From NCBI GenBank assembly GCA_002713215.1, contig PAVO01000025.1:1-64000 (forward strand): DNA of 64,000 nucleotides, given 5' to 3'. Below are positions 49,228-57,317 of this stretch, piece after piece. Under the pieces are notes generated by a model that saw only the letters and a list, made by a program, of their open reading frames with translations, was not told the DNA's origin and did not search any database. This stretch comes from Crocinitomicaceae bacterium (GTDB taxonomy: Bacteria; Bacteroidota; Bacteroidia; Flavobacteriales_G; Salibacteraceae). Made by a program: the position numbers and the translations under genes. Position 1 is the first letter of the stretch; every line of letters begins with the position of its first letter.

Positions 49228-51525
49228 ATGGCACGATTTATCATCCTGTTTGGAATACTTGCGTTTATCTTTACGCTTGACACTTTTGGTCAGAAAGCTA
49301 CGGTTAAAGGAAAGGTTGAATCCTTTAGTGAAAAATCGACTTTGCCTTATGCAACTATTTTAATTGAGGGTTCTAACAGAGGAGCATACTCCAATGAAAA
49401 GGGAGAGTTTGCCTTTGATATTGACCTATCCAAATTTCAGGATTCCATAACGGTAATAGCTTCTTTTTCAGGCTATGAACCCGTCAAATGGAAGGTAAGT
49501 ACGAGTTCCCCTCTTCCCTATTTTAATTTCATATTAAAACCAAAAGCTTTTCAGGAAGTTCAAATTATCGCACAAAAGAACAAGGACTCTTTGGATGTAC
49601 ATCGAACTCAAATGAGTACCGTCAGGCTCGAAATGAAAGACATTAGATACCTCCCTGCCATTGGTGGAGAAGTTGATATTATAAAAGCCGTACAACTCCT
49701 TCCCGGTATTTCAGGTGGCGTGGAAGGAACCGTGGGAATGTTTGTAAGAGGTGGTAATGCCGATCAAAATTTGGTTCTAATGGACCAGGCTCCCATTTAC
49801 GAGTTCGGTCATTTATTTGGCTTTTACAGCGTATTTAATATTGATGCCGTCGACGAAATTGAAATGATCAAAGGTGGTTTCCCTGCGAAATATGGAGGCC
49901 GGTTATCTTCCATTCTCGACATTAAAATGAGAAGCGCTGATGACAATAAGGTTCATGCGCGTGGTGGAATTGGCCTGCTATCCAGTAGACTCACAATCGA
50001 TGCACCCATTGTAAAAGACAAAGTGTTTTTAACGGTTTCAGGACGAAGAACCTATATTGACCAGGTTGCAAAAATTGCTAACATTCAAATTCCATACTAT
50101 TTCTATGACTTGAATGCCAAAATAAAAGCGAAGGTAGGAAGAAAGGACAACTTGTATTATACAACCTATTACGGTAGAGATATAATGAGGCAACCGGCAA
50201 CCCGAGGAGGACCAGGCGGAAATTTTGGCTTTGATAAAACCAATTGGGTAAATAGCCTTCGCTGGCAGCACCTGTTCAACACAAAGTCGTCACTAAACAC
50301 CTACGTCTACAATACCAATTTCGATTACAACGTAAGTGGTAGCTTTGAATCTGACGGACTCAAAGTAAATTCTTCTATTAAGGACTATGGTCTAAAAACG
50401 GAATATAAATACTTCCTGAATCGGAATACCTTTTGGAATTCAGGTGTTGAAATTATTCATCATGAATTTAAACCAAACGTTATCAATTCTAAGGGGCAGG
50501 TAACGGATTTTGTAAAAAGTGGGAGCGGTGAAGCACTCGCCTTTCAGGAGGCGGCACTTTATGGAGGAATGGAATATCAACTGTTTAACTCACTTTTGAC
50601 GGTAAAGCCAGGACTTAGAATTTCCAGCGCCTTTGTTAAAAATAAAACCTACTGGGGGCTTGAACCTCGACTGAGTGCCAAATACACCTTATCTACTGAA
50701 TCAAGCGTAAAGTTGAGCTATTCGCGAATGAATCAGTATTTGCACCGGGTTTCAAGCTCTGCTATTGCCTTACCTACGGACATGTGGTATCCGGTTACTA
50801 ACCGCGTTGTACCTCAGAAATCCGATCAAATTGCTTTGGGTTACGAACAATATGCCCCGGGCTTAAAGACCACCTTTACGCTGGAAGGTTACTACAAATG
50901 GATGGACAACGTGATCGAATACCGCGAAGGAGCCAATCTGTTTCTCAACAATGAATTTGAAAATGAGCTTGTTCAAGGTAAAGGAAACTCCTATGGGTTG
51001 GAGTTTTTGGCGAAACGGAAGGCTAAAAAACTCAGTGGCTGGCTGGCCTATACCCTGTCCTGGTCGACACGACAGTTCGACGAACTTAACAACGGCCAAA
51101 AATTTTATGCCCGTTACGACCGACGACACGATCTCTCACTAACTCTGAACTATGCACTTACCAAACGAATTTCGTTTTCTGCCATATGGGTCTATTCCAC
51201 GGGAAGTCGTTTCACTCCCCAAACCGGAAACTATGTCCTGCCTAACGCCTCGAATAGTGGCGTTCAAATTATCCCCATTTACGGTGGACGAAATTCTGTT
51301 GCCTTAAGTCCTACTCACCGACTAGACGTAAACCTGGTCATTAAATCAAAACCTAAATTCAACGGTAAATGGAATGGTGAATGGCACATTGGTGCTTATA
51401 ATGTATACAATCAAGCTCAACCGAATTCTATAATTATTCAAGAAGGCCCCAATGGGCTTCAGTATACACAACCGGGACTTTTTGGGTTTTTACCTTCCGT
51501 GTCCTATAACTTTAATTTCAATTGA
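49228..51525 (+). CDS. TonB-dependent receptor with carboxypeptidase-like domain
   Basis: 765 residues. Signal peptide ends TFGQ; carboxypeptidase-regulatory-like domain (about 24-105, 'VKGKVESFSEKSTLPYATILIEGSNRGAYSNEKGEF'); plug (about 125-230, 'AVQLLPGISGGVEGTVGMFVRGGNADQNLVLMDQAPIYEF', 'PAKYGGRLSSILDIKM'); then a 22-strand-type barrel ending 'LPSVSYNFNFN'. It forms a pair with the DUF4249 lipoprotein that follows by 4-bp overlap (TTGA). This pairing is common in Bacteroidota and is thought to serve import of a peptide or other organic ligand; the ligand is unknown. 174 bp in front hold no other gene. Confidence 0.93.
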   Translation: MARFIILFGILAFIFTLDTFGQKATVKGKVESFSEKSTLPYATILIEGSNRGAYSNEKGEFAFDIDLSKFQDSITVIASFSGYEPVKWKVSTSSPLPYFNFILKPKAFQEVQIIAQKNKDSLDVHRTQMSTVRLEMKDIRYLPAIGGEVDIIKAVQLLPGISGGVEGTVGMFVRGGNADQNLVLMDQAPIYEFGHLFGFYSVFNIDAVDEIEMIKGGFPAKYGGRLSSILDIKMRSADDNKVHARGGIGLLSSRLTIDAPIVKDKVFLTVSGRRTYIDQVAKIANIQIPYYFYDLNAKIKAKVGRKDNLYYTTYYGRDIMRQPATRGGPGGNFGFDKTNWVNSLRWQHLFNTKSSLNTYVYNTNFDYNVSGSFESDGLKVNSSIKDYGLKTEYKYFLNRNTFWNSGVEIIHHEFKPNVINSKGQVTDFVKSGSGEALAFQEAALYGGMEYQLFNSLLTVKPGLRISSAFVKNKTYWGLEPRLSAKYTLSTESSVKLSYSRMNQYLHRVSSSAIALPTDMWYPVTNRVVPQKSDQIALGYEQYAPGLKTTFTLEGYYKWMDNVIEYREGANLFLNNEFENELVQGKGNSYGLEFLAKRKAKKLSGWLAYTLSWSTRQFDELNNGQKFYARYDRRHDLSLTLNYALTKRISFSAIWVYSTGSRFTPQTGNYVLPNASNSGVQIIPIYGGRNSVALSPTHRLDVNLVIKSKPKFNGKWNGEWHIGAYNVYNQAQPNSIIIQEGPNGLQYTQPGLFGFLPSVSYNFNFN

Positions 51526-52361
51526 GAGTAGTCGTTTTCATAGTAGTCTTTTTGTCCGTAGTTTCCTGTTTACCGGATCCCATACCTATATCCGTTGAAC
51601 CAGCTCCGCAAAAGTTGGTAATATCTTCCCAATACATTCCCGGAGTTGGCATTTCTGTGTTAATTACCAAAAGTTTTAGTGCGTTAGAAAACCGCCAAAT
51701 CAGCAGTGAGCAGGGTGCACAATCACTAGCGGTTCTTCAGGATTTGTTGGTTGCAAATGCCGAAGTTCATCTCAAGTATCTGGATCAATCCAAAAGGCTT
51801 AACGAAATAACACCAGGAGTTTATATGATTGAGTTGGAAACCCTGCCTAAGGAAACTGAATTGACGCTAGAAGTATACGATTCCGAAACAGGTCTAAGTG
51901 CCAATGCCGTTACTCATGTGAAACCTCAGGTAAGTCTCGGTGGAATTGCCTATCAAATTACGCAACGAAATGAAGAACGAGATCTTACCATTGATTATTC
52001 AATTAATGATCCGATTGGTGAAGATAATTGGTATGTCCTAAACTTTTATTCTCAAGTGAGTGATGAAGGCGGATTTAACGGGTTTACCGAATTAGAGTTC
52101 TTGAATTCGCAATCGGTTCTGATTTCTAACAATGAGCCCACCAACGGTGAGGTAACGCTACGCAATTGGTCACGGGACACACTGGCTATAGCTTTATCCA
52201 ATATTTCCATGGAACATTATCAGTATTTGAACCAACTGAAAAAAAGTGCTCAGGCAGTACCTTTTATAACGGAACCCGCGAATGTATCTGGTAATGTAAA
52301 AGGGGGATATGGCTTCTTTAGTGCCCAATTTCCGGATGTTAAGGTTTTAACCTTGAATTAG
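51522..52361 (+). CDS. DUF4249 lipoprotein, partner of the TonB receptor
   Basis: 279 residues from a TTG start that overlaps the receptor's stop by 4 bp. Lipobox 'LSVVSC' with Cys16, so an outer-membrane lipoprotein. The mature part is the DUF4249 beta-sandwich ('KLVISSQYIPGVGISVLITKSFSALE', 'GVYMIELETLPKETELTLEVYD'), ending 'KGGYGFFSAQFPD', the family's usual end. DUF4249 proteins sit on the extracellular face beside TonB barrels and probably help capture the ligand. Confidence 0.9.
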   Translation: MRVVVFIVVFLSVVSCLPDPIPISVEPAPQKLVISSQYIPGVGISVLITKSFSALENRQISSEQGAQSLAVLQDLLVANAEVHLKYLDQSKRLNEITPGVYMIELETLPKETELTLEVYDSETGLSANAVTHVKPQVSLGGIAYQITQRNEERDLTIDYSINDPIGEDNWYVLNFYSQVSDEGGFNGFTELEFLNSQSVLISNNEPTNGEVTLRNWSRDTLAIALSNISMEHYQYLNQLKKSAQAVPFITEPANVSGNVKGGYGFFSAQFPDVKVLTLN

Positions 52362-52489
52362 GTAAGTCTCACTTTTTTGTGTTGGTGGTTGTTTTTTCCG
52401 AATTTAGAAATTTGCCAGAAGTACTATTATAATTGAAATCCAAAGAAATAATATTCTCTTTATGCGCGTTTTAAAGATATCACCTCTCT

Positions 52490-52503
52490 GGATTACTTAG
52501 ACC
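52490..52503 (+). repeat. 14-bp direct repeat, left copy
   Basis: GGATTACTTAGACC, identical to 54461-54474. The two copies lie on the two sides of the lipoprotein/RHS pair. Confidence 0.75.
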
Positions 52504-52544
52504 ACAATATTTCATTTAATTTGGAGTTGAAGAGTAAACACTAC

Positions 52545-53363
52545 CTAAAACGAAACAATAGAATAACAGAAACGATTAATCATTGATACTTTAATACGGT
52601 TAGGGTCATTAAAATCAACGTACCAAATTCCATTCATTCCCTCAACTGGTTTAAAAAAAAGCTCATTACTTTTAGTATTTGAGGCAATTGACTCAGAAAC
52701 AAGGTCAAGGTTTTTTTGAAAATACATTTCCGTACATTTCCCAGCAAATTGATCAAGCTCATTAAAGTCGTCCAAATCCGTTTCTGATAGAATCGGCTCC
52801 ATTTCCAAGACATCTCGAAACAATAGATTAATAAACTGTTGTAATTTTTCTGTTGATTTCAATTCTGGACATCTTCTTAACACGTAATTGAGATTATATT
52901 CGATACTGGAATAAGCAGGAAAATATTGTTCCCCAAAAGAAATAAAATCGCAACCACCGTTTTTCAACGAATCTCCTCTAGAACAATAATTTGTATTATG
53001 AATATAATTCTCATCGACAAAGGGAAAAGTATATTTAAAGTCATTACTAGTGTTAATGTATATCAATTTAGCCGGATAAAAATGCTCTGGGTCAGATGAC
53101 CAACGATGGTAATTAACTTTAATATGCAAGTCGCTATTTACTATAGATTTATACGGAGTAACTATCTTACCGAAATATGTGGAATCTCCTTTTGAAGACA
53201 ATTTCATTTCATTTATTTCATTGTCTATGAACGGATAAGCAAGCGCAACACTCAGAATCATGTTCTTATAATTATCCTGACTAACCTCAAGTTTTGACTT
53301 CTTACTCCCACATCCAGTGAGAATGAAGATCATAAAAATCACTAACAGTCTTATTGACATCAT
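52545..53363 (-). CDS. Lipoprotein of unknown family, candidate immunity protein
   Basis: 272 residues with a clean lipoprotein signal (lipobox 'ILTGC', Cys18). The mature part is rich in charged and aromatic residues and has a few cysteines ('YCSRGDSLKNGGCDF', 'RRCPELKS', 'GKCTEMYF', 'RFCYSIVSF'). I recognise no family. It starts 10 bp behind the stop of the RHS-tip gene on the same strand, the standard place of the immunity gene in polymorphic toxin loci, so it may protect the periplasm or outer surface against that toxin (inference). Its G+C looks lower than the neighbouring core genes. Confidence 0.75.
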   Translation of the reverse strand: MMSIRLLVIFMIFILTGCGSKKSKLEVSQDNYKNMILSVALAYPFIDNEINEMKLSSKGDSTYFGKIVTPYKSIVNSDLHIKVNYHRWSSDPEHFYPAKLIYINTSNDFKYTFPFVDENYIHNTNYCSRGDSLKNGGCDFISFGEQYFPAYSSIEYNLNYVLRRCPELKSTEKLQQFINLLFRDVLEMEPILSETDLDDFNELDQFAGKCTEMYFQKNLDLVSESIASNTKSNELFFKPVEGMNGIWYVDFNDPNRIKVSMINRFCYSIVSF

Positions 53364-53373
53364 AACTTACATT

Positions 53374-54414
53374 TTATTCACCTCTTTTGGTAGTTGAATT
53401 ACCCTGCTTATCACCAGTGGTTTTACTATATTTCCTATCCATATACGTGGACCTTGTTTCAAGCTGATTGCAATTTGTATTACACGTTGCTTCACTTTTC
53501 CTTTCCGAAGCATTGTCCTTAGGAGCACCAGGTTCTACCACCTCATTAATTGCATTCATCCGTGCAGGTGTTAAATTATAAAATCCATCATCTATTAATT
53601 CATCGGTCGACTTATCTTCAATGTAATTATTGAACCTACCACTAATCATATTGTTTCGGTTTATACTTCCATCTTCTTTAATGTTCTCATGACTAAGCTC
53701 TCCATCCTTGCCAGCATTTTGTGTTAATCGATGAATTACCTCATGAAGTAGTGTCCAAGCAATTGTAGCTGCGTCATTTTCTTTGCTAGCTTGTGAAGTA
53801 TTCTCTACAGAAACTCCGGCAGGTGAACTTTCTTCTGTTGGAGTACTACCCCACCCAGTCGCATTATAACGACCTGGAAATTTCTCTCTTAGGTCTACTA
53901 AATCCGAAATAGAAGCCGAAGCGTCTGATGGATCTAGATATTCCTTCTCCATTATTTCTTCAACAAAAACAATCCCATGAGTCATACCTAAAGGACTACA
54001 TTCAAATATCGCCTCGCGAATCTCATTCTTAATATCTTCCACTTTCACTCCATATTTCTTCGCAATATCTTTATCGATGTGGATATAAATTACATTTTTC
54101 ATCCCATCTGGATCAACATACAGAATCGGATTATTTGCCATCGAATGATAAGGTGAAAGGTAGGGGTATTTCATTGCTAAAGGATCAACTTTCATCCATC
54201 TTCCTAACCGACTATTATACAACCTTGCCCCAAAATTATAGGTGTTTCCTGTGCCCTGAGTTTCATTATCTTTTTCCATTCCATTAAACCCAAACTTGTA
54301 ATCTGTTGGGTTCAATTGTCTTCCTGGTTTGTTCATTCCATAGGGGTAGTAATCAGTCCAGGAAATTTCTTTTTTCCTGAAACTTTCCAAAGACCTGATA
54401 TAGTTATAATTCAA
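53374..54414 (-). CDS. RHS-repeat tip with C-terminal HExxH (metallopeptidase-like) domain, 5'-truncated
   Basis: 346 residues from TTG 54414. An in-frame TAA lies only six codons upstream, so the long YD-repeat shell of a full RHS protein is missing. Residues about 18-107 are the RHS-associated core ('YNFGARLYNSRLGRWMKVDPLA', 'SPYHSMANNPILYVDPDG'). After the DPDG end a variable C-terminal domain follows, with 'LLHEVIHRL' (H224, E225, H228), the zinc HExxH motif, and 'LSHEN' with a possible third ligand H242. This is the architecture of a polymorphic toxin whose catalytic tip is a zinc peptidase. The C-tail is low-complexity (KRSTTKRGE-like, Thr/Lys rich). Whether this fragment is expressed or a relic is not known. 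Confidence 0.82.
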   Translation of the reverse strand: MNYNYIRSLESFRKKEISWTDYYPYGMNKPGRQLNPTDYKFGFNGMEKDNETQGTGNTYNFGARLYNSRLGRWMKVDPLAMKYPYLSPYHSMANNPILYVDPDGMKNVIYIHIDKDIAKKYGVKVEDIKNEIREAIFECSPLGMTHGIVFVEEIMEKEYLDPSDASASISDLVDLREKFPGRYNATGWGSTPTEESSPAGVSVENTSQASKENDAATIAWTLLHEVIHRLTQNAGKDGELSHENIKEDGSINRNNMISGRFNNYIEDKSTDELIDDGFYNLTPARMNAINEVVEPGAPKDNASERKSEATCNTNCNQLETRSTYMDRKYSKTTGDKQGNSTTKRGE

Positions 54415-54460
54415 CGAAATAACGAATCCAATTTATCGGAATTAAAAGTACTATTCCTTA

Positions 54461-54474
54461 GGATTACTTAGACC
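54461..54474 (+). repeat. 14-bp direct repeat, right copy
   Basis: GGATTACTTAGACC, same orientation as 52490-52503, about 46 bp upstream of the RHS-tip start codon and 16 bp before the candidate left end of the transposon. Confidence 0.75.
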
Positions 54475-54592
54475 TGAAATCAAACATTTTATTTCAAAGA
54501 ACTTGATTTGTTCTTGATTCAGAACAATCTTTCTCAGTTTCATTCACATCAATTTGCGATTGGTAAAAGTAAGTTTCAATATGCAGATAAAA

Positions 54593-54610
54593 CTACGTGT
54601 TAGCACGTAG
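54593..54610. repeat. Perfect hairpin before the transposase gene
   Basis: CTACGTG (54593-54599), loop TTAG, CACGTAG (54604-54610). In insertion sequences such a stem often lowers read-through transcription of the transposase; it might also be a binding site. Confidence 0.55.
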
Positions 54611-54643
54611 AAAAAATTCAGAAAAGGGGTTTCTTTTTGTTCA

Positions 54644-55915
54644 GTGCAATCAATACCCATTAGAAAAAGCTACGATACTTCGGTAAAACACCTTTATCGA
54701 TTAGGCCTGGATAAATTAATTGATTCTCAATTATCGGCTGGTATTCATAGAAGTAACATTCGACGGTGGAAGGAGGAATCGGCAGAGAAATATGAAGGAT
54801 TTGAGTTGAATAAAGTTGCTAACCAACAACTTGAATTGTTACAGCAATACGCCAACAACATAGAACAACAGAAAAACTTTAAAGCCTACTTGAAAATCAT
54901 TGGAGTTTGCCGGAAAATAATCCATAGTCATAAAACCTTAAAGAAGGTATTTCTGGAATCGAAAGAAGAATTATTGGATGTTGTCCAAAAAGTAAGTCCA
55001 GCAATTGGAATTAAAAAGGCTATAAAGATGATAGGTATTTCTTCCACTACCTATTACCATTGGTTAATTCAAACCAAAGTAAAGTGCGAATTCAGTTTTT
55101 TTGAATTGTGTAACAAAGTATATCCCAACCAACTTAGTAAACCGGAGATTCTTAAGATAAAAAAACTCCTTACTTGTGAAGAGTTTAAATTCTGGCCCAT
55201 AAAAAGCATTGCTTATTACGCTGCCAGAACCAATCAGGTAAATATTCACTTATCAACTTTTTATAGGTATGTCCACTTATTAGGAATCAAAAGACCTCTA
55301 TTCAAAAAACCTCCACAAAAAGTTGGTATTCGAGCCAATCAGGTTCATGAAATTTGGCATACCGATGTTACTGAAATTCCATTGAACGGAAACAAATACT
55401 ATCTGCATTTGTTAATGGATAATTATTCGAGGTACATTTTAGGTTGGAAACTGGAAAACAAGAAAAGAGGATCAACCCTCAAAAAAATACTTGCCAATGC
55501 ATTGAGTCAATATCAGCCAAATAGAATGATTCTCTTGGTAGACGGTGGCCGAGAAAATATTAACCACGATGTGAATAACCTAGTTGGAAAACACGCAGAT
55601 AGAATAAAACGATTGATTGCAGGTAAAGACATTGATTTTTCAAATTCAATGGTTGAGGCATTAAACAAGATCGTAAAGAATCGGTATCTCTATCTGCTGG
55701 AAAGTCCAAATCTTAATGCACTTAAAGATAACATTGCTTTTTCGATAAACAATTACAACACCATCCGTCCCCATGGAAGTTTAGAAGGAAATACCCCTGA
55801 AGAAATATTGACCAATCAACCAATAAATCAGAACCAACTTAGAGAAAGTAGATTGGAAGCTAGAAAAGTAAGAATAGCTTATAACCGAATAAACACTTGC
55901 AAAAAGTGCAACTAG
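54644..55915 (+). CDS. DDE integrase-core transposase (rve, IS3/IS481-like)
   Basis: 423 residues from a GTG start. The N-terminal half is helical with helix-turn-helix-like segments ('SNIRRWKEES', 'GISSTTYYHWL'). The integrase core has D241 ('WHTDVTEI'), D300 ('LLVDGGREN') and E338 ('NSMVEALNKIVK'), a D-58-D-37-E layout, and ends 'YNTIRPHGSLEGNTPEEIL', the usual rve C-terminus. All catalytic residues are present and the frame is intact, so the enzyme may be active. Unlike most IS3 elements it is one continuous frame with no -1 frameshift between orfA and orfB. The C-terminal 'NTCKKCN' is Cys-containing. Confidence 0.92.
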   Translation: MQSIPIRKSYDTSVKHLYRLGLDKLIDSQLSAGIHRSNIRRWKEESAEKYEGFELNKVANQQLELLQQYANNIEQQKNFKAYLKIIGVCRKIIHSHKTLKKVFLESKEELLDVVQKVSPAIGIKKAIKMIGISSTTYYHWLIQTKVKCEFSFFELCNKVYPNQLSKPEILKIKKLLTCEEFKFWPIKSIAYYAARTNQVNIHLSTFYRYVHLLGIKRPLFKKPPQKVGIRANQVHEIWHTDVTEIPLNGNKYYLHLLMDNYSRYILGWKLENKKRGSTLKKILANALSQYQPNRMILLVDGGRENINHDVNNLVGKHADRIKRLIAGKDIDFSNSMVEALNKIVKNRYLYLLESPNLNALKDNIAFSINNYNTIRPHGSLEGNTPEEILTNQPINQNQLRESRLEARKVRIAYNRINTCKKCN

Positions 55916-56000
55916 AAATACTTAACCTGAATAAAAGAAGGAAAACGAAAGTTTTCATCTTACAACTGAACTTTGAAATAGTTGAAATCTGGATAAAACA

Positions 56001-56028
56001 AAACCCGATCAAAAAATGAATCGGGTTT
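56001..56028. terminator. Bidirectional intrinsic terminator
   Basis: AAACCCGAT (56001-56009) and ATCGGGTTT (56020-56028), 9-bp stem, A-rich upstream and T-run downstream on both strands. It lies 86 bp after the transposase stop. Between 55916 and 56228 there is otherwise no gene; the only other item is a tandem TTGCCCC...TTGCCCC at 56162-56180. Confidence 0.75.
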
Positions 56029-56196
56029 TTAATTCAAATCTATAAATTACTGAAAACCAAGCTTGTGCTTATAAGGTACGTTTTAATAAACCTTCTTCAT
56101 AGGTTGTGCGACTCAATTACATACTTGTTAGTCATAAGAGTGAATTCGATAAACCTAATTTGTTGCCCCTAGGTTGCCCCATTTTTCTGGAAATAA

Positions 56197-56224
56197 AAAA
56201 GACAAGCTCAAAGTCTTGTCTTTT
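56197..56224 (-). terminator. Intrinsic terminator of the initiator tRNA
   Basis: AAAAGACAAG (56197-56206) pairs with CTTGTCTTTT (56215-56224). On the minus strand it is followed by TTTTTTATTT. It lies 5 nt after the tRNA. Confidence 0.8.
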
Positions 56225-56228
56225 CTAG

Positions 56229-56301
<73 letters not shown>

Positions 56302-56317
56302 ATATGTCTTTTGGTTA

Positions 56318-56352
56318 TTGGGGCTGCAAATATAGATCATTCCTTACTTTTG
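56318..56352 (+). promoter_or_regulatory. Promoter of era, overlapping the divergent tRNA promoter
   Basis: TTG (56318-56320), 24 nt, TACTTTTG (56345-56352), 26 nt before the era ATG. On the other strand TATATTTG (56334-56327) is the -7 box of the initiator tRNA, so the two promoters interleave. Confidence 0.6.
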
Positions 56353-56378
56353 TGCCTTAAAAATTCTAAATAAATTCA

Positions 56379-57260
56379 ATGGCGCATCGGGCAGGTTTTG
56401 TAAATATCATTGGCAATCCAAACGTAGGGAAGTCAACCCTTATGAATCAACTGGTTGGAGAAAAACTGTCGATCATTACCTCCAAAGCTCAAACCACCCG
56501 TCATAGAATTCAGGGTATTGTTTCGGGTGAAGATTTTCAAATTGTTTACTCTGATACACCTGGAATATTGAATCCGGCCTACAAAATGCATGAAGGAATG
56601 ATGCAGTTTGTAGAACGATCGCTGAGCGATGCCGACGTTCTCCTACTGGTGATGGAGGTTGGAGAAAAATCGTTGAAAGACGATGCCATTTTTGAGAAGA
56701 TTCAACAAATGCATGTTCCAATTATTCTGGTTCTCAACAAAATTGACCTCTCGGACCAGGATACCGTGGAAGAAAAAATAACTTTCTGGCAGGAAAAGTT
56801 TCCCATGGCAGAAATTATCCCAATATCCGCATTGCATGGAGCAAACGTAGCTTCGGTATTGGATAGCATTAAATCGAACTTGCCTGAATCACCTGAGTAT
56901 TTTCCCAAAGAAGAAATGACGGACAAGCCCATGCGGTTTTTTATGTCAGAAATAATCCGGGAAAAAATATTTATCCATTACAAAAAGGAAATCCCCTACT
57001 CCTGCGAAGTAGAAATTACAGAGTTTAAAGACGAAGAAGATATTACCCGAATTCGGGCCGAAATCTATGTGGAACGGGAAAGCCAAAAAGGAATACTAAT
57101 TGGTCACAAAGGACTGGGATTGAAACGAGTAGGTTCGGAAGCAAGAAAAGACATGGAATCCTTTTTGGGTAAGAAAGTCTTCTTAAAACTTTATATCAAA
57201 GTGAATAAAGACTGGAGAAATAAACCCGATCAATTGAAGCGATTTGGATACCTGAACTAA
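56379..57260 (+). CDS. era: GTPase Era
   Basis: 293 residues. G1 'GNPNVGKST' (about 12-20), G3 'DTPGI' (about 59-63), G4 'NKID' (about 122-125), G5 'SALHG', and a C-terminal KH domain with 'AEIYVERESQKGILIGHKGLGLKRVG'. Era binds 16S rRNA near its 3' end and helps 30S maturation; it also signals membrane state. Normal length. Followed 57 bp later by der, another ribosome-assembly GTPase, so the two share function and location. Confidence 0.97.
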   Translation: MAHRAGFVNIIGNPNVGKSTLMNQLVGEKLSIITSKAQTTRHRIQGIVSGEDFQIVYSDTPGILNPAYKMHEGMMQFVERSLSDADVLLLVMEVGEKSLKDDAIFEKIQQMHVPIILVLNKIDLSDQDTVEEKITFWQEKFPMAEIIPISALHGANVASVLDSIKSNLPESPEYFPKEEMTDKPMRFFMSEIIREKIFIHYKKEIPYSCEVEITEFKDEEDITRIRAEIYVERESQKGILIGHKGLGLKRVGSEARKDMESFLGKKVFLKLYIKVNKDWRNKPDQLKRFGYLN

Positions 57261-57317
57261 TCTGGTGCCCGGGAGTTTAAATCCACTTTCTTTGCAAAAT
57301 CAAAAATTAAGGATTTC

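Larger units (their letters stand above)
54490..55980 (+). mobile_element. Candidate insertion sequence with single-ORF DDE transposase
   Basis: The transposase gene 54644-55915 is flanked by TATTTCAAAG (54490-54499) and its inverse CTTTGAAATA (55971-55980), a possible 10-bp terminal inverted repeat. The pair is imperfect beyond 10 bp and no target duplication was found, so the borders are tentative. A hairpin CTACGTG-TTAG-CACGTAG (54593-54610) lies in front of the gene. Confidence 0.45.
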
